Part shown: positions 45,833-57,665 of the stretch, in pieces
How positions within the stretch are numbered: position 1 is the first letter of the stretch
How the letters are laid out: every line of letters begins with the position of its first letter
Origin: Cycas panzhihuaensis
Lineage: Eukaryota; Cycadophyta
Length of the DNA: 64,000 nt
NCBI GenBank assembly: GCA_023213395.1
Contig: CM041465.1
Coordinates: 143,785,741-143,849,740, forward strand
Reading direction: 5' to 3'
The notes under the pieces: generated by a model
What the model saw: only the letters and a program-made list of their open reading frames with translations
Told to the model about the DNA's origin: nothing
Database searches by the model: none
Translations under genes and position numbers: made by a program

Positions 45833-48689
45833 AAGAATAAAAAGAGATAAACTAAAATACTCTTTATGCAAAAGGATCTAGTAGGAAGCTTCAAAGACCA
45901 ATCCAATAAGTAATAATAATAAGAATAGAGAATGATTATCTTAATATAAGATTGATATAAATCAACCAAAACCAATAGTGACATGAGTGAGGAAGACTCA
46001 AAAAACTTAAAATAAACACTCAAATAATTTAACCATAATTTGGCAATAATTAAAGAAAAAATACTTTTAAAAGTAAATGGTAAGAAAACTATCAAAGCAA
46101 ACCAAAGATCAAGAGAGAAACTTGAAATAAAAACCTAAAGAATCTTCATAAGTAATAACCAAGGAAAATTCACCAAATTTTTTAATAAGAAAACCTTGAA
46201 AACTCCTTGTTTCTAATCAATTTATTATTAGAGTAAATTGAAAGGAATAGTGGTGGTAAGCCCAAAAGAGAAATAGAGGTGAATGGAATTAAGTCCCCAC
46301 GAAAATCTACTCATAAGACTAGCTCATGAGAGGAAGAAGGAAGAATTGATCTTATAACACACCTAAAGCTTCAAAAGCCACTAACAAAATGTTAGGGGCC
46401 TAATTGGACCTAACACAAACTCGAGACACCTTTACTCCTAGTTAGAACTCACCTAAGTTAACTAACTAAAGTCAATGCCAATTATCTCAGCTTGAACTAT
46501 GAAATCTTAAAGTATCACATCCATAATAAAATAGACATACCCAATAGATGCAACAAGTCCAAATAGATAAGCATGCTTCATAATTTGACTTTAGAATTAC
46601 TTATAATAATGTTTTTAATGGTTATATATAATAAACTAATATAATTCAAACATTAGCAATATCTTAATGGGAAAACAACCAGATTGCTCAATTAGATTCA
46701 TTACTCTACCATTTGAATTTATTGAAGAGGATATGCCCCTGATCTAGAACACATAATATAAATTATAGAGTACTAGTCAACCTCTTAATTCTCAAACATA
46801 AATTTCTCTATAATACTCCTTTAAATTCTATTTCCTTTGTAGAAGTTATAATAATATTTAATCATCCACATAGCTACCACAAGTTCCTATTAAGATCTTA
46901 GCACACTACTTCAACAAACATGAATAGATTATTTTCACACTTCTATATATCATACTAGTTTGCAATATCATACCACATATAGTTTTCTAATAAATTAATC
47001 TCTTTAGACTATGTTATTATAAAATATTATATGTTTCATACCATATAATCAAGGAGAGGAATGGGGACTTACTCAACTTAAGTTCGTTTTACATAAATAA
47101 GAATGAACTCACTCAATCCTTGAAGACATAGGGGACTTAATCAACCCAATTTCCTCAAGATAGGGAACTCACTCATCCTTGCTTTCTTTCATAAACACTA
47201 TCACAAATTAATAGTCTAATAAGATTAAGTTAATAATCTATAAATACATTCATAATGCCTACCCATCCAAGCCCTTATATAGGATGATGGCAATTAATAT
47301 AGAGTGAATCTATCCTAGATTATCCCCTCCATGATTTAGCTCCCAAGATGCTCAAAGCAAAGAGATATGTATATTATTTTCTATTTTTTATCTAGACTAT
47401 ACATCATATAGCCTTTACAAAAGTCCTAATCTCTAACTATATCTTTGACTTCTCTTGAGAATATCATTATCTCTCCCTCTCCTTACATCCATTATTGTCT
47501 CTATGTCTTTGTAATTTACCTATGCATCATCCCTCATCTCTCCCTCTCCTTTTTCTTTATAACATAACAACTTTTTAGCTTCTAAGATTATTTACATTCT
47601 AACTCTATAAATTTATGACTTCTAAGACTATTTGTATTCTACTAATGAAACTCTTTAGCTTCTAAGATTGTTTGCATTCCTCTGACATATCACAATCTCT
47701 ACAAATTATAATTTTTTATGATAGGCAATCTAATAGTCCTTATATATTTTGCAATCCTTTCTACTCATATATTCTCCTTCTTTATTTTTCACTTATCACT
47801 TCCCATGATTAATCTACCACTTTACAAAATTACCAAGATCTTTCCATGTGTCCTCTTATTCAATGGTCATGATTACTTTGCTAGTTACTTCCTTATAAAT
47901 GCCTAAACCATTCTCACTTATTCTAAGTAATCAACCCACATGTATGTTACACTAAATATGACCATATGTTCTTCAAAATGATAGCTTAGATTTGATCTTA
48001 TATGATTATTTGATAGTTAACACTCCACTCACAATCTTATCCTTTGTAAACTTACCACTTTCTCTTGTTATTACTCTTCCATATGAATGAATCAAATTAA
48101 ATTATACATGCCATTATATGATAACCTAGATTTCTACTCATATTCTTCTTTTCATTCTCCCTATCTCTTATAACTCATAAGCTCATTTCATAGTTTCTTA
48201 CTTTTCCTCAAAAATTCATAACATATGAGATTTCCCTTCTCTTCCTTATCTTTGTTATATAAATTATTTAGATTTTATTCTTTAACCTCCATCTAAGGGT
48301 CATAGTTCACTTATACTTTATCCCTCCATTAGCTCTATCTCTTTCTTTTATCTCTTTTTCTTTGATCTAATAGTCCTTATTCTATCTTCTGCCTTTACCA
48401 TTCCTTGTCTTTTTATTTCTCATAACATTCTTTTATCGAGGCTCATGCTTCAAGCGATGGTCATCCTATATTCTTTCTTATTAATTCTAAAATGTAGGAT
48501 GTGAAATATTGCCTATTTCTCACACTCATACTTTCCTTCATCAAAATATAACTTTTCACTTAACATCTACAAGAAGTAATATATGAGATATTGCATGTTC
48601 CCTCGATTCTTATGACTAACAACTTCCAATTCTAAAACATCACTTATTGGCCTCATATTTATGAGATATAAGATATGAGATTCACCCAC
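45833..48689. other. Unassigned AT-rich DNA, starting with the expected rest of element D's 5' LTR
   Basis: By the nested model the first few hundred bases should complete element D's 5' LTR, but I could not recognise the terminus. No gene is supported. A dyad TGTTAGG...CCTAACA lies at about 46390-46415. A three-copy repeat lies at 47573-47690. The 96-codon minus-strand frame at 45805-46095 is hydrophobic and low-complexity and probably spurious. Confidence 0.4.
47573..47690 (+). repeat. Three-copy tandem repeat, about 40 bp
   Basis: The phrase (T)TAGCTTCTAAGATTRTTTRCATTCT occurs at about 47573-47600, 47613-47640 (as GACTTCTAAGACTATTTGTATTC) and 47653-47680, with a period of about 40 bp. Confidence 0.65.
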
Positions 48690-48830
48690 TTGTGTGCTTT
48701 AAAATTTTGTTAAGTCTATATAATATACATTTTTCTAGTTGTGGTCTACCTATGGTCTTCCTAATGCATCTATATTCTTTCCAATTATCCTTTAATGCTT
48801 TACATGGCTCAATTCACTCAAGCTTCTTTA
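48690..48830 (+). repeat. Direct repeat H, left copy, first part
   Basis: Aligns with 57290-57430 (shared CTTTAAAATTT, CACCTATGGT-like, ACATTCTTTCCAAT-like and CCTTTAAT words). It is interrupted by the solo LTR at 48831-49410 and resumes at 49411. Possibly an old LTR or a dispersed repeat. Confidence 0.6.
48826..48830. repeat. TSD CTTTA, left copy
   Basis: Matches 49411-49415 exactly. Confidence 0.85.
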
Positions 48831-48892
48831 TGTTGGATATTATGACAACAATATTTTGGGGCTAAATTTGGTTGTGTTTTTGGCAGGGGTGT

Positions 48893-48940
48893 GGAATGCC
48901 CCCCACTAAGAGGGGGTTCGGGGGCGATAGGCCCCGACTT
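48893..48940 (+). other. G/C-run block in solo LTR 1
   Basis: Contains CCCCCC, then GGGGG, GGGGG and CCCC within about 45 bp in an otherwise AT-rich LTR. It could fold into hairpins or a G-quadruplex. The related solo LTR 2 has an equivalent block. Confidence 0.5.
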
Positions 48941-49078
48941 GAAAAATTAGCCCTGTAAACCTTATTTAATTATAAAGAGAATCAAGGTCATTCGATACAA
49001 ATACCCTAGATTCTATGGTTGAGATTTAGGTCCTGGATGTTCCTCTCATGTATCCCATTTTAGGGATTTTCTTATTAT

Positions 49079-49112
49079 GTTGTAATGTAATGTAATGTAA
49101 TGTAATGTGATG
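49079..49112 (+). repeat. (TGTAA)n pentanucleotide microsatellite
   Basis: About six copies of a TGTAA pentamer with one variant at the end, inside solo LTR 1. Absent from solo LTR 2, so it expanded after the copies diverged. Confidence 0.85.
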
Positions 49113-49410
49113 AGGGTGGTGGCTGGTTATTGTTCCTGAGAGTATTATGTAACTAAGATGTATTGTTTCTCCATTCTACAGTAATAAAGATCGATACCTT
49201 TCCTATGTGGATGTTTCCCTAACACACTGCTAGGGTTTTACCACATTATATAGGGTGCATATGTGATGTTTATCTTTCATTTTTATGTTATTGTATAATC
49301 TCTGATTTTAGAACTTGCATGTAATTTTAAGTTTCGATTTTTGTAACTAGTTGTAAGAATGCAATGGATCTTGGTGGTGGTTAAAGGGTTGGGACCTTGT
49401 ATTCTCAACA

Positions 49411-49650
49411 CTTTAATCATAATAACACTTACTAAATATTTTCACATAAAGAGGATGTTCCTATATCAATATTTATAACACTCTAATGGAGTTACGATGG
49501 CTACATATTCTTTTATGGCTAATCCCTTACAAAGGTTCTCCCTCTATTCTTTTCTCACTTGTATCATGTCCTCCCCTGTGTAATATTGTCATATCTAAGA
49601 AATATAGTTCCATATCTATATTGGAGGGTTTTAGGTAATTTTTAACATAT
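49411..49650 (+). repeat. Direct repeat H, left copy, second part
   Basis: Aligns with 57431-57665, sharing ACACTCTAATGGA, GGCTAATCCCTTACAAAGGT and TGTAATATT words. Its first five bases are the right TSD (CTTTA) of solo LTR 1. Confidence 0.7.
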
Positions 49651-49903
49651 GATTATTAAATTGATGTATTACCTCCTTGATATGAACTAGGGGGTCATCA
49701 TGTGTACACTTCTTAATGTATGAGGTCATTAGTTGAACAAGTGGCTTTTAGTTAGTGATTATAGGTATAAAGTGGTTTATGTCTATAAATATATATATAT
49801 TGATTCTTTATAATACAATTTATAAATGACCATTTTCCGTAAGTATATTATATTTATGTATTTATACATATTTTTTCATTTATTATTTCACCTATATAAC
49901 TTC
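49651..49903. other. Unassigned DNA before element E
   Basis: AT-rich, with a (TA)n stretch near 49788-49800. No feature was recognised. Confidence 0.4.
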
Positions 49904-49908
49904 ATAGT
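49904..49908. repeat. TSD ATAGT of element E, left copy
   Basis: Matches 56262-56266. Confidence 0.85.
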
Positions 49909-50396
49909 TATTAGTAAACTCAGTTGAGGCTAACTTCTTATCAAGTTAATGATTCATGTGGATTTACTATGAGATATAAAGAGACCTAAGGATTAAGTAT
50001 TTGATAGGACACAATGAAGAGTCATAGGATGTGATGAAAGGTCATGAGACATGATGAATAATCACAACTATTATATGGACATATCTCTTAGGGTATTATA
50101 AATATGAACTACATATAGGTTATTAAATATCAAATAAGAATTAATAGGTATAACTTTTATTATATAATGTACTAAGGTGCACAAAGTGCTTATAGGCATA
50201 AACACCAAGGTCGAGTGATCCTAACAAGTCATAAGACCAAGTCATATTTAATATAATAAAGTTATTATGAGTTTAACCATGGGTTTTTTCTTATAATTGT
50301 TTCCCACATAAAGTACCTATGTATTATTTTCTGAATACTTGTTGTGCATGATCAAGATCCTATAGTTAGTAAAATATATATGTTTATTTCTTCATA
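49909..50396 (+). repeat. 5' LTR of element E
   Basis: Begins TATTAGTAAACTCAGTTGAG (TG eroded to TA) and ends TTTCTTCATA. It aligns along its length with 55772-56261, sharing CCAAGGT...GAGTGATCC and GAGTTTAACC. Confidence 0.88.
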
Positions 50397-50408
50397 TAGT
50401 ATCAGAGC
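50397..50408 (+). other. Primer-binding site of element E
   Basis: TAGTATCAGAGC directly follows the LTR. It is one G-to-A change from the initiator-Met tRNA complement. Confidence 0.88.
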
Positions 50409-53400
50409 ATGATGGAGGTGAGTAGTTGAGGTAAAGTAGGTTTGGAGTTGAATTAATTAAAAGGTTATTTGGTAACATGAATGAGAGCCCTAAAGTAGTG
50501 ATGTTAATTATTTATAATTACTAGGAAAATAAAATGATAGTGTATAGTCAATAAAATAGAGAAAATAAGTTATTTAGAGTACGATTTTCATCCATTCATG
50601 ACCTCTACTCACTATTGAACATTATAAGAAGACATTAAAGATTTTAAAAGAATTTAGCTTTATTTTTATAATGTTCAGTAGAGGATAGGCATGTATAGAC
50701 AATCTAAGATATTATCACTTATTAGAAGTTATAAATATTATTGCTAGAGAGTGTTGAGATTAGGTAGAAGTTATTGGATTAGTAAGAACATGGATTGAGC
50801 CCATTCAAAGATAATTATACTTCACTTTTATGTGATATAGTAGAGGAAAGACATATTAGGTACCAAAATAATCAAAAGCCCACAATGATAATACAAAAGA
50901 GATGTTTGCACACAAAGCCACTAAAGATGAGCTCTACAAAGCAATGAAGTAAGCAATCAAATATACTTTTCTATAATAGAAAGATCCATGAGACAAATGT
51001 TACTAGTTGAGTTAGCAATAAATGTTAGCCTACTTGTTGATGTTCTTAACATTATTCATGAGACACACAATGGTTAAGGACAAGATAAAGAAAGTAATAA
51101 TTGCATGTTAAATATGATCTTAACTCATTATTAATAGGAAAAATAGAGTTACAATGAATGTTAGGTATGAAGTGTTTGATAATTTATGATAACTAGGTGG
51201 CAAACCATCGAGAATACACTTGAGCCAACTATATAGCTTGTTGGTCATAATAAGAGCCAAAAGCATTTATAATAATTAAGGAAATTTTTAAAGTTCCATA
51301 ATGTTGTAGCCCTTAACACTATTATTTTTAAATTGAGAGATACTCTTATGAGATATAAATAGTAGAGGAAAAGGGAATAACTCCAAAATGATTGATAAGA
51401 ATAGATTTCTTATGTTAAAAAGGGTATAACCAATGCCATTACTTATTGAGTTCAAGTTAGAAGGTATTCCTTTCTTACATCATACTAGAGTGATATATAA
51501 GGTTGTTTTCATGGATACTGCATAGTTGAATATTTAGTAATGATAAGTATATAGGTGGTAATATTGTGTTGAGGTTGTTACATATGACATAGAGGAAATA
51601 ATGCCATGTTTTGAGTCACCATTACATTACTAAAAATCAATGTAAATGCAAACTACATAAATGATCATAGTCACCTATAAATAAAGTGAAATGGAATTTA
51701 AAAAAGGTGAATCAAGGCTAATTGAATTATGAAATACTTGAAAATAATATAGAATGTCTATTTATAAAAGATCCAATTAGACAAAATAACTTAAAATGCC
51801 ATAGTAAAAGTTACTATTGCCATGGATGGCAATAGGATCTACACCTGTACCGACACAATGATAATATATAGCAGTTATCAGTCTCTTATCGACGGGGTTT
51901 TTAATCCTAATCTCCTACCATCCTCTTCCATAATATAATTTAAGATCCAAGACACTAACATTAAAATCTAGCTTGATAGTGTATCTCTAAATCCATTTAC
52001 TACCCAATAGTGGCATTTACATTAGGAAGTAAGTATTAAAAAAAGATAAAAATAGAAAATGAGATATTATGGTGTATGTAATGAACAATAGAGGGCATCT
52101 ATTACAAGGCATCTAAATAAATATTCAACAACTAGAATACTCATTCATTGATAGCTAATGAGTCTTATTAAAGTATTATATACCTCTCAGAGAAATCATT
52201 ATGGATTTCAATAATGACTCAAAATAATAATTCCTGGTTATACTTCATATGATTACAAAGATGTAAAGTTTCAAGCTAATAAATCATATAATGTTTGTTA
52301 GAGTCTACCCTTTTGATGGTTTAAATTTTGATGCTTATAACCATGTTATCAAGAGACTTACATGAAATGATGTAAGTGTTTCATTTACAAATGAAAGAGT
52401 GGCAATGGTTTACATAATAGTGAAAATATATATTCACGACAAGATATAGTTGACAATCTCAATTAAGTTATAATATTTAATTAAAATGTATTAGTCATGA
52501 TGCATTCCTTAGTAATAATGGAATCAAGGGATGCGATCTACATTTAGAGATGGCTAATAGGCTAAGCTACCATAATATTGTTAAGCAAATGCAAACAAAT
52601 TACTAGCAGAGGGTTTTAAGATGAATCCCCTCAATCACATAAATATCTGCATGAAACTAGAATCCCTACTAAAAGAGGAGCTAATCAATATATTATATGA
52701 ATAACAAGTATGGTTAATCATATGGAAGTTCATGGTTTATGTGCATTATATGTAGTAATTCTTGAAGAGGCATCATATACAGGATGCATAAGCAGTATAA
52801 TAAAAGTCTATAATTTATGGAGATAAGAAGGCATTGGCACTTGATACAATTAATAAAATCAAATTATTTAATTATATTATAGTTTCCAAACCTTAATAAC
52901 TCATCAAATTTGATTGTTGGAAGTCAAATAAAAGTGATTTAAACCAACACTTTAAACTATAACAATCATGGGTTACATCATGACAATTTAAATACTAACA
53001 GCCATATGAAGAGTGGAAACTTCTCAAATAGAATTTAATTCCAATATAAAATCCATCTAACAACCATATTCAATGTTAATTTGAAGTGCTAAAGACTAGT
53101 GATGCATTTTAAAATTGGTGAGAATCTCTAATGAGCATGGTAAATTATGTAAGGCTAATATAATGTTGATGAAAAACTTGTAAAATAATTTGATGCAATT
53201 GGAAGCATGTAATGAAGCATTATAAAGCATAAGCAATAGTACAAATTTAGTGATTCTATTTGGTGCATTATAAATTCATGGAGAAGTAATCCAAAGGGGT
53301 GTTATACATGGAGATATATTTTGGTACGTCATTAAGAAGTATAAACTACCATCCAAGATATTGTGGAGCCAATTGAAGTGATTAAAGTATTGTGTAATGT

Positions 53401-53853
53401 TGGTAAGTTATAATCCATAGTATGGGAAGTGATATTTATTATTTGGAGTATTACAAAGCATGAGCATTAAGGAAGCATAAGTTACATAGCATAGGGGAGG
53501 TCTATAAAGATCATGTTTTGAGTATATGAAACCATGTTTGAAAATATGAAGACCATGTATAAAGTATAAGCATTATATAATCAAGCTGTGTGAAGGAAAA
53601 CAAAGTTTATTTGGAGCTTATGAAGAGTAAAGATAATAGACATTAATATGGCAACTATTGAGAAGCCAATAAAGCTCACAAAAAGTTAAGGGATCCATGT
53701 TGAGCTCTATATAATCCATATGAAGAACTTGAAGGCCATATGAGGCTTGAAGCTCATGAGAAGCTATGAGATGTCATATGAAGCTCATAAAAATTCATTT
53801 GAAGGTTGCATGAGCTATGTTAAGCTCCATATGAAGCTATGTTAAGTGAGTTG
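50409..53853 (+). other. Interior of element E, first part
   Basis: No protein domain was recognised. From about 53480 the sequence becomes rich in recurring words such as ATATGAAG, AAGCTCAT and CATATGAAGC (to about 53840), which looks like an eroded short-period repeat. AATAA at 53854-53858 is the left TSD of solo LTR 2. Confidence 0.5.
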
Positions 53854-53858
53854 AATAA
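53854..53858. repeat. TSD AATAA, left copy
   Basis: Matches 54503-54507 exactly. Confidence 0.8.
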
Positions 53859-54502
53859 TGTTAAGCAAACTTGGTTCTAAATAACCAAAACTAACCACCA
53901 AGATCTATCTATTTTGCAACAAGAACAAGGATTCAAAACTATAATAAATGTAAGTACATAAACTATAGATCATTCAACATACACATGAAACCATACACAT
54001 TACCAAGTACACTAAATATAATGTGGTAAAACCCTAGTAGAGTGCTAGGGAAACATCCACATAGGAAAGGTATCAACTTTATTTGATCAAGAACGAAAGA
54101 TTTATACATGCAACTTTCACAGAGTTCTCATAGCAGTAACAATCAATAGTTGCCCAAGACATAATGCAGTGTAATACTTCAATTGTGATACAATAATAAT
54201 AGAAAAATCTAATTACCTAAATCAGGTTACAAGATTGCCACCATCAGATCTAAGGCCTTTTTTATAAATGGCCTAGATTCTCTTTATAATTTAGTAGGTT
54301 TTCAATCCTAACTTTTTCCTTTGGGGGATACCACCCTTGAATGCCCACTTATGGGGGGGTGGTTATGATGCCCCCCACAGCCCCCAGGCAAGGGGGTTGT
54401 TGCCCCCCTTGGATCCCCTTAAGGAAAGTTGATGGGAAAAACTGCATCAAAAAAGCTCCAAAAAATTTAGCCTCCTTATATATTGTTATCACATATCCAA
54501 CA
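53859..54502 (-). mobile_element. Solo LTR 2 (inverted relative to solo LTR 1)
   Basis: A 644 bp segment. On the minus strand it begins TGTTGGATATGTGATAACAA and ends GTTTGCTTAACA, with AATAA on each side. It is homologous to 48831-49410. A G/C-run block lies at about 54350-54420. The 69-codon plus-strand frame across that block is an artefact of the C-rich run. Confidence 0.85.
54347..54422. other. G/C-run block in solo LTR 2
   Basis: Several runs of 5-7 G or C (GGGGGGG, CCCCCC, CCCCC, GGGGG, CCCCCC) lie within about 75 bp. They are complementary to each other and are the equivalent of 48893-48940. Confidence 0.55.
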
Positions 54503-55758
54503 AATAAGAGCTTGTTAAAGCTCTTTCAAGCCACATCAATGAACATATAAGTTATAAAAAAGCAACTAAAGGTATTATAAAGCTTAAGAAACATATTTTA
54601 ATTCCATGTGAGTTGTTTAAAGTTATGTAAGAGCTATTTGAAGGTTGTGGATGTATTTAAGTCCATTAGAGATTAATGAGAAGGTTGTTGAAGCTATTTC
54701 AAGTTATATTAATGAATGTATAGGTCATAAAAAGTCAAATAAAAAGTGAAGAAAAGTGTAGAGGATACATGTGAACATATAGGCCATATAAGAAGTTATA
54801 TGATGTGTAATATCATAATCATGAAACTAGAGGAAGGTTGAGTAGCAAAAAGAAGCTTTAATCATGTTGTACAAAGAATATAAGCATTGGTAATATAATT
54901 TAGAGAAGTATAAAGTAGATATAAGCTTGTATTTAATGCAATAACCTTTGGGAATTTGATCATGGAGGCTGCACTTATACATTTTGAATCAAGGAGCCAC
55001 ACTTACCTATTAAAAATATGTAAAGGCTTTCTTAACAAAGTAAAGGTAGTTTAGAAGGGTTTAATAATTGTTTTAAGCCTTAAGAAGATTCACTAATACA
55101 TGTATAGGCTAGGTTTAAGTGTGTGATACTTGAAAACACATATGTTAAGCATTTGGTTAGTGAAGTTATGTGCATAGGCTATGCGAACACTAAGTATTAA
55201 GGCCACTATGAGATTTATGAAATCTCTAAGAGCCACTCAAGTAAACATATATTAAACTAAGAATTTAATGAGGCTATATTAAAGTGTTTAAAGTAAGGTG
55301 CTCCATGTATACTTATTCAAACATATATTCACTCTACATGGGTATATGTAAAGGCTGCAAAAGGGTATGTTAAAGACTTGTGACACCATGTGTTATTGCT
55401 TTGTGCATAAGGGAGGCCATGTTATTGTATATCATATATGAATGAAGCCTATGTTAAAAAAAAAAAAAAAAAACCTTAAAAAATTAAAAACTAATATAAA
55501 ACTAGTGTGGAGTAAGTTCATTGTAAAATAAACTATTCAAGAGATAAATTTGATCCCATATGAAGGTGCAGAGACCTTTACATGTGTGTGTCATACAAAG
55601 AAGTTGAATAATGGCATCTTTAAAAACTCAAAAAGTGTATCAACTTGAATTCAGCAATCCTTGAGGGTGGATGTGTCAGACGTAAGCATGATAACAACTA
55701 TAACTCCTACCTTCACCAATGATAATGAAACTAATTAGAAGTTATAATCCCATATTCA
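54503..55758 (+). other. Interior of element E, second part
   Basis: No protein domain was recognised. A poly-A run lies at about 55456-55473. The first five bases are the right TSD of solo LTR 2. Confidence 0.5.
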
Positions 55759-55771
55759 TATTAAGGGGGGA
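55759..55771 (+). other. Polypurine tract of element E
   Basis: TTAAGGGGGGA ends at the LTR start at 55772. Confidence 0.8.
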
Positions 55772-56261
55772 TGTTAGAAAAATTAGTTGAGGCCAAATTT
55801 GTGTCAAGTTAATGACTAATATGGATTAACCAAGAGATATAAAGAGATGCAAGGATTAAGGATTCAACAATATATAAGAGCGAGTCATGAGACATGATGA
55901 AAAGTCATGAGATATGATAAATAGTCATAGTCATTAGTTGGATGTACTTCTTAGGGTATTGTGAATATGAATTACATATATATATTATTAAATATCAAAT
56001 AAGAATTAAAAAATATGAATTGTATCATATGACATACCAAGGTGTATTAGGTCCTAAAATGCCTAACCACCAAGGTTGAGTGATCCTCACAAGTCATGAG
56101 ACCAAGCCATATGTAATATAATAAAGTTATTCTGAGTTTAACCTTGAGTTTTTTCTTGTAAGGGTTTTCCATATAAAATACCTATATATTGTTCTTTAAA
56201 TAATTATTATACATGATTAAGATCCTATAGTTAAGAAAATATATATGTATGTTTCTTTATA
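55772..56261 (+). repeat. 3' LTR of element E
   Basis: Begins TGTTAGAAAAATTAGTTGAG and ends TTTCTTTATA. It is the 490 bp partner of 49909-50396, followed by ATAGT. Confidence 0.88.
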
Positions 56262-56266
56262 ATAGT
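56262..56266. repeat. TSD ATAGT of element E, right copy
   Basis: Matches 49904-49908. Confidence 0.85.
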
Positions 56267-56306
56267 TCATAGTCCTATATATATTTATTTATATGTTTTT
56301 AACATG

Positions 56307-56319
56307 GTATTAGAGTTAT
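56307..56319 (+). other. PBS-like site of an unresolved element
   Basis: TGGTATTAGAGTT follows a TTTTTAACA terminus, as an eroded tRNA-iMet PBS after an LTR end would. The matching LTR would include the DNA in which element E inserted. No partner LTR was found. Confidence 0.4.
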
Positions 56320-57289
56320 TAATCATGGGCACATTATATTTTAAACATGTTATTAAAGCCATGTTGGACCTTAGATAGGTTACAAGACTATGAGTGTGTC
56401 CACCTATCAATATGTTTATTTAGAACTTGATTATGTATACTTGTTTATGACTAGTTAGAATGGTAGTCTTATTTGTTAAGTGAAGATCTATTATAGGTTG
56501 TGGAAGGTTTCAAACTACATTTTAATATTAATACCCAAATGTTAAATAAAATCTAGTTGGCAACACAAGCGTTGTAGTTATTTTAAATCCCACGAAGGTT
56601 TATCACATGCTTAATTCATTTTTGAGCTATTATATACATGTCATGCTATTATACATTCATGTGTTAAATGTTTTCTTGAAAAAGGGGCTTTTGAAGCTGG
56701 CTTAATCACCCTATTAAAGCTAGTTAAAGTGGTGAGGAGAACAACTTTATTATATCCTTTATAATACAATGAGATGACCATGAGTAATGAGGGTTTGTGG
56801 TGCAATTTGATGCAATAGATGTATTGGCTCATCGAAGAATACTGGTGTGTTGGGGCTATAAGAGGTAGATCTTATTGATTGATGAGTGAACCTATGCATA
56901 AGAAATTCATAGGTTGGTTGTATACAATAAGGAGATTAGGCTCACAGGGGTTCTTTATAAGGCATGCCACCATATCAATAAGAAGTTTGAGGATATCTAG
57001 CAATACTTTCTTTTATTAATGGAGTATAAAAAAATGAGATAATAAGATATGATAATAGATTAAGGGTTTCAAAGCCTATTTTAGTGGAAAATTTAGCTAC
57101 AAATTGTTCATTTGGCAAACAACCATATCTATTTTTCAAAGGTGATTTTCTCCACTTATTAGAAAGTTTTCATAATATTTTTCACATTGTTGGATCTATT
57201 AATATATGTGGAAGGTAGATCTATGGTTAGTTTTGCAATGGGTAGCAAGTTCATAGAAAAAAAGGGTATGCAAGTTTTTAGGTTCTTCT
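56320..57289. other. Unassigned DNA
   Basis: May be the interior of the element implied by the PBS-like site at 56307. No protein domain was recognised. Confidence 0.35.
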
Positions 57290-57665
57290 CCCATCCATAT
57301 GCTTTAAAATTTGGCTAAGTCCACATAGTATACCTTATTCCAATTATGTTCCACCTATGGTGTTCCTGATACTTCTACATTCTTTCCAATAATCCTTTAA
57401 TTCTTTGCATGGATCAACTCACTTGAGTTTCTCTAATTGTAATAATACACTACTAAATATTTTTACATAAATGGGATGCTCTTTCATCAATATCGACAAC
57501 ACTCTAATGGAATTATAATAGTTCCATGTTCTTCTATGGCTAATCCCTTACAAAGGTTTTTCCCTCTATTCTTCCCTCACTCATATTATGTGCTCCCTCA
57601 TGTAATATTATCCAATCTAAGCAATTTAGTTCCCTTTCTATGGTGGAGGGAATACTAAAAATAAT
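57290..57665 (+). repeat. Direct repeat H, right copy
   Basis: The uninterrupted 376 bp partner of 48690-48830 plus 49411-49650. The copies are clearly diverged. Similarity fades after about 57665. Neither end shows a clear TG...CA boundary. Confidence 0.65.

Larger units (their letters stand above)
48831..49410 (+). mobile_element. Solo LTR 1
   Basis: A 580 bp segment beginning TGTTGGATATTATGACAACA and ending ATTCTCAACA, flanked by CTTTA repeats, with no internal region. It is homologous to the inverted solo LTR at 53859-54502. They share AATTATAAAGAGAATC, TACCTTTCCTATGTGGATG and GGGTTTTACCACATTATAT. A G/C-run block lies at 48895-48940. A solo LTR is the usual product of recombination between the two LTRs of an element. 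Confidence 0.85.
49909..56261 (+). mobile_element. Element E: LTR retroelement with unrecognisable interior
   Basis: LTRs of 488 and 490 bp, a PBS one base off consensus, a PPT and an ATAGT duplication define it. It contains solo LTR 2 (53859-54502). The remaining ~4.7 kb interior shows no gag, protease, integrase, RT or RNase H motif that I can find in any plus-strand frame, and stops are dense. It is either extremely eroded or a large non-autonomous (LARD-like) element. The TGTTAG LTR start is common in copia elements but does not prove the superfamily. Confidence 0.82.

Noticed and set aside
45805-46095. 96-codon hydrophobic minus-strand frame
   Set aside because: It crosses the element C LTR end and TSD into unrelated DNA and is low-complexity, so it cannot be one ancestral gene.
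46390-46415. TGTTAGG...CCTAACA dyad as a possible LTR-LTR junction
   Set aside because: Only seven bases pair, and no flanking LTR sequence or duplication could be identified.
54341-54550. 69-codon plus-strand frame rich in Pro/Gly/Cys
   Set aside because: It is produced by the C-runs of solo LTR 2, runs antisense to it and extends past the LTR boundary.
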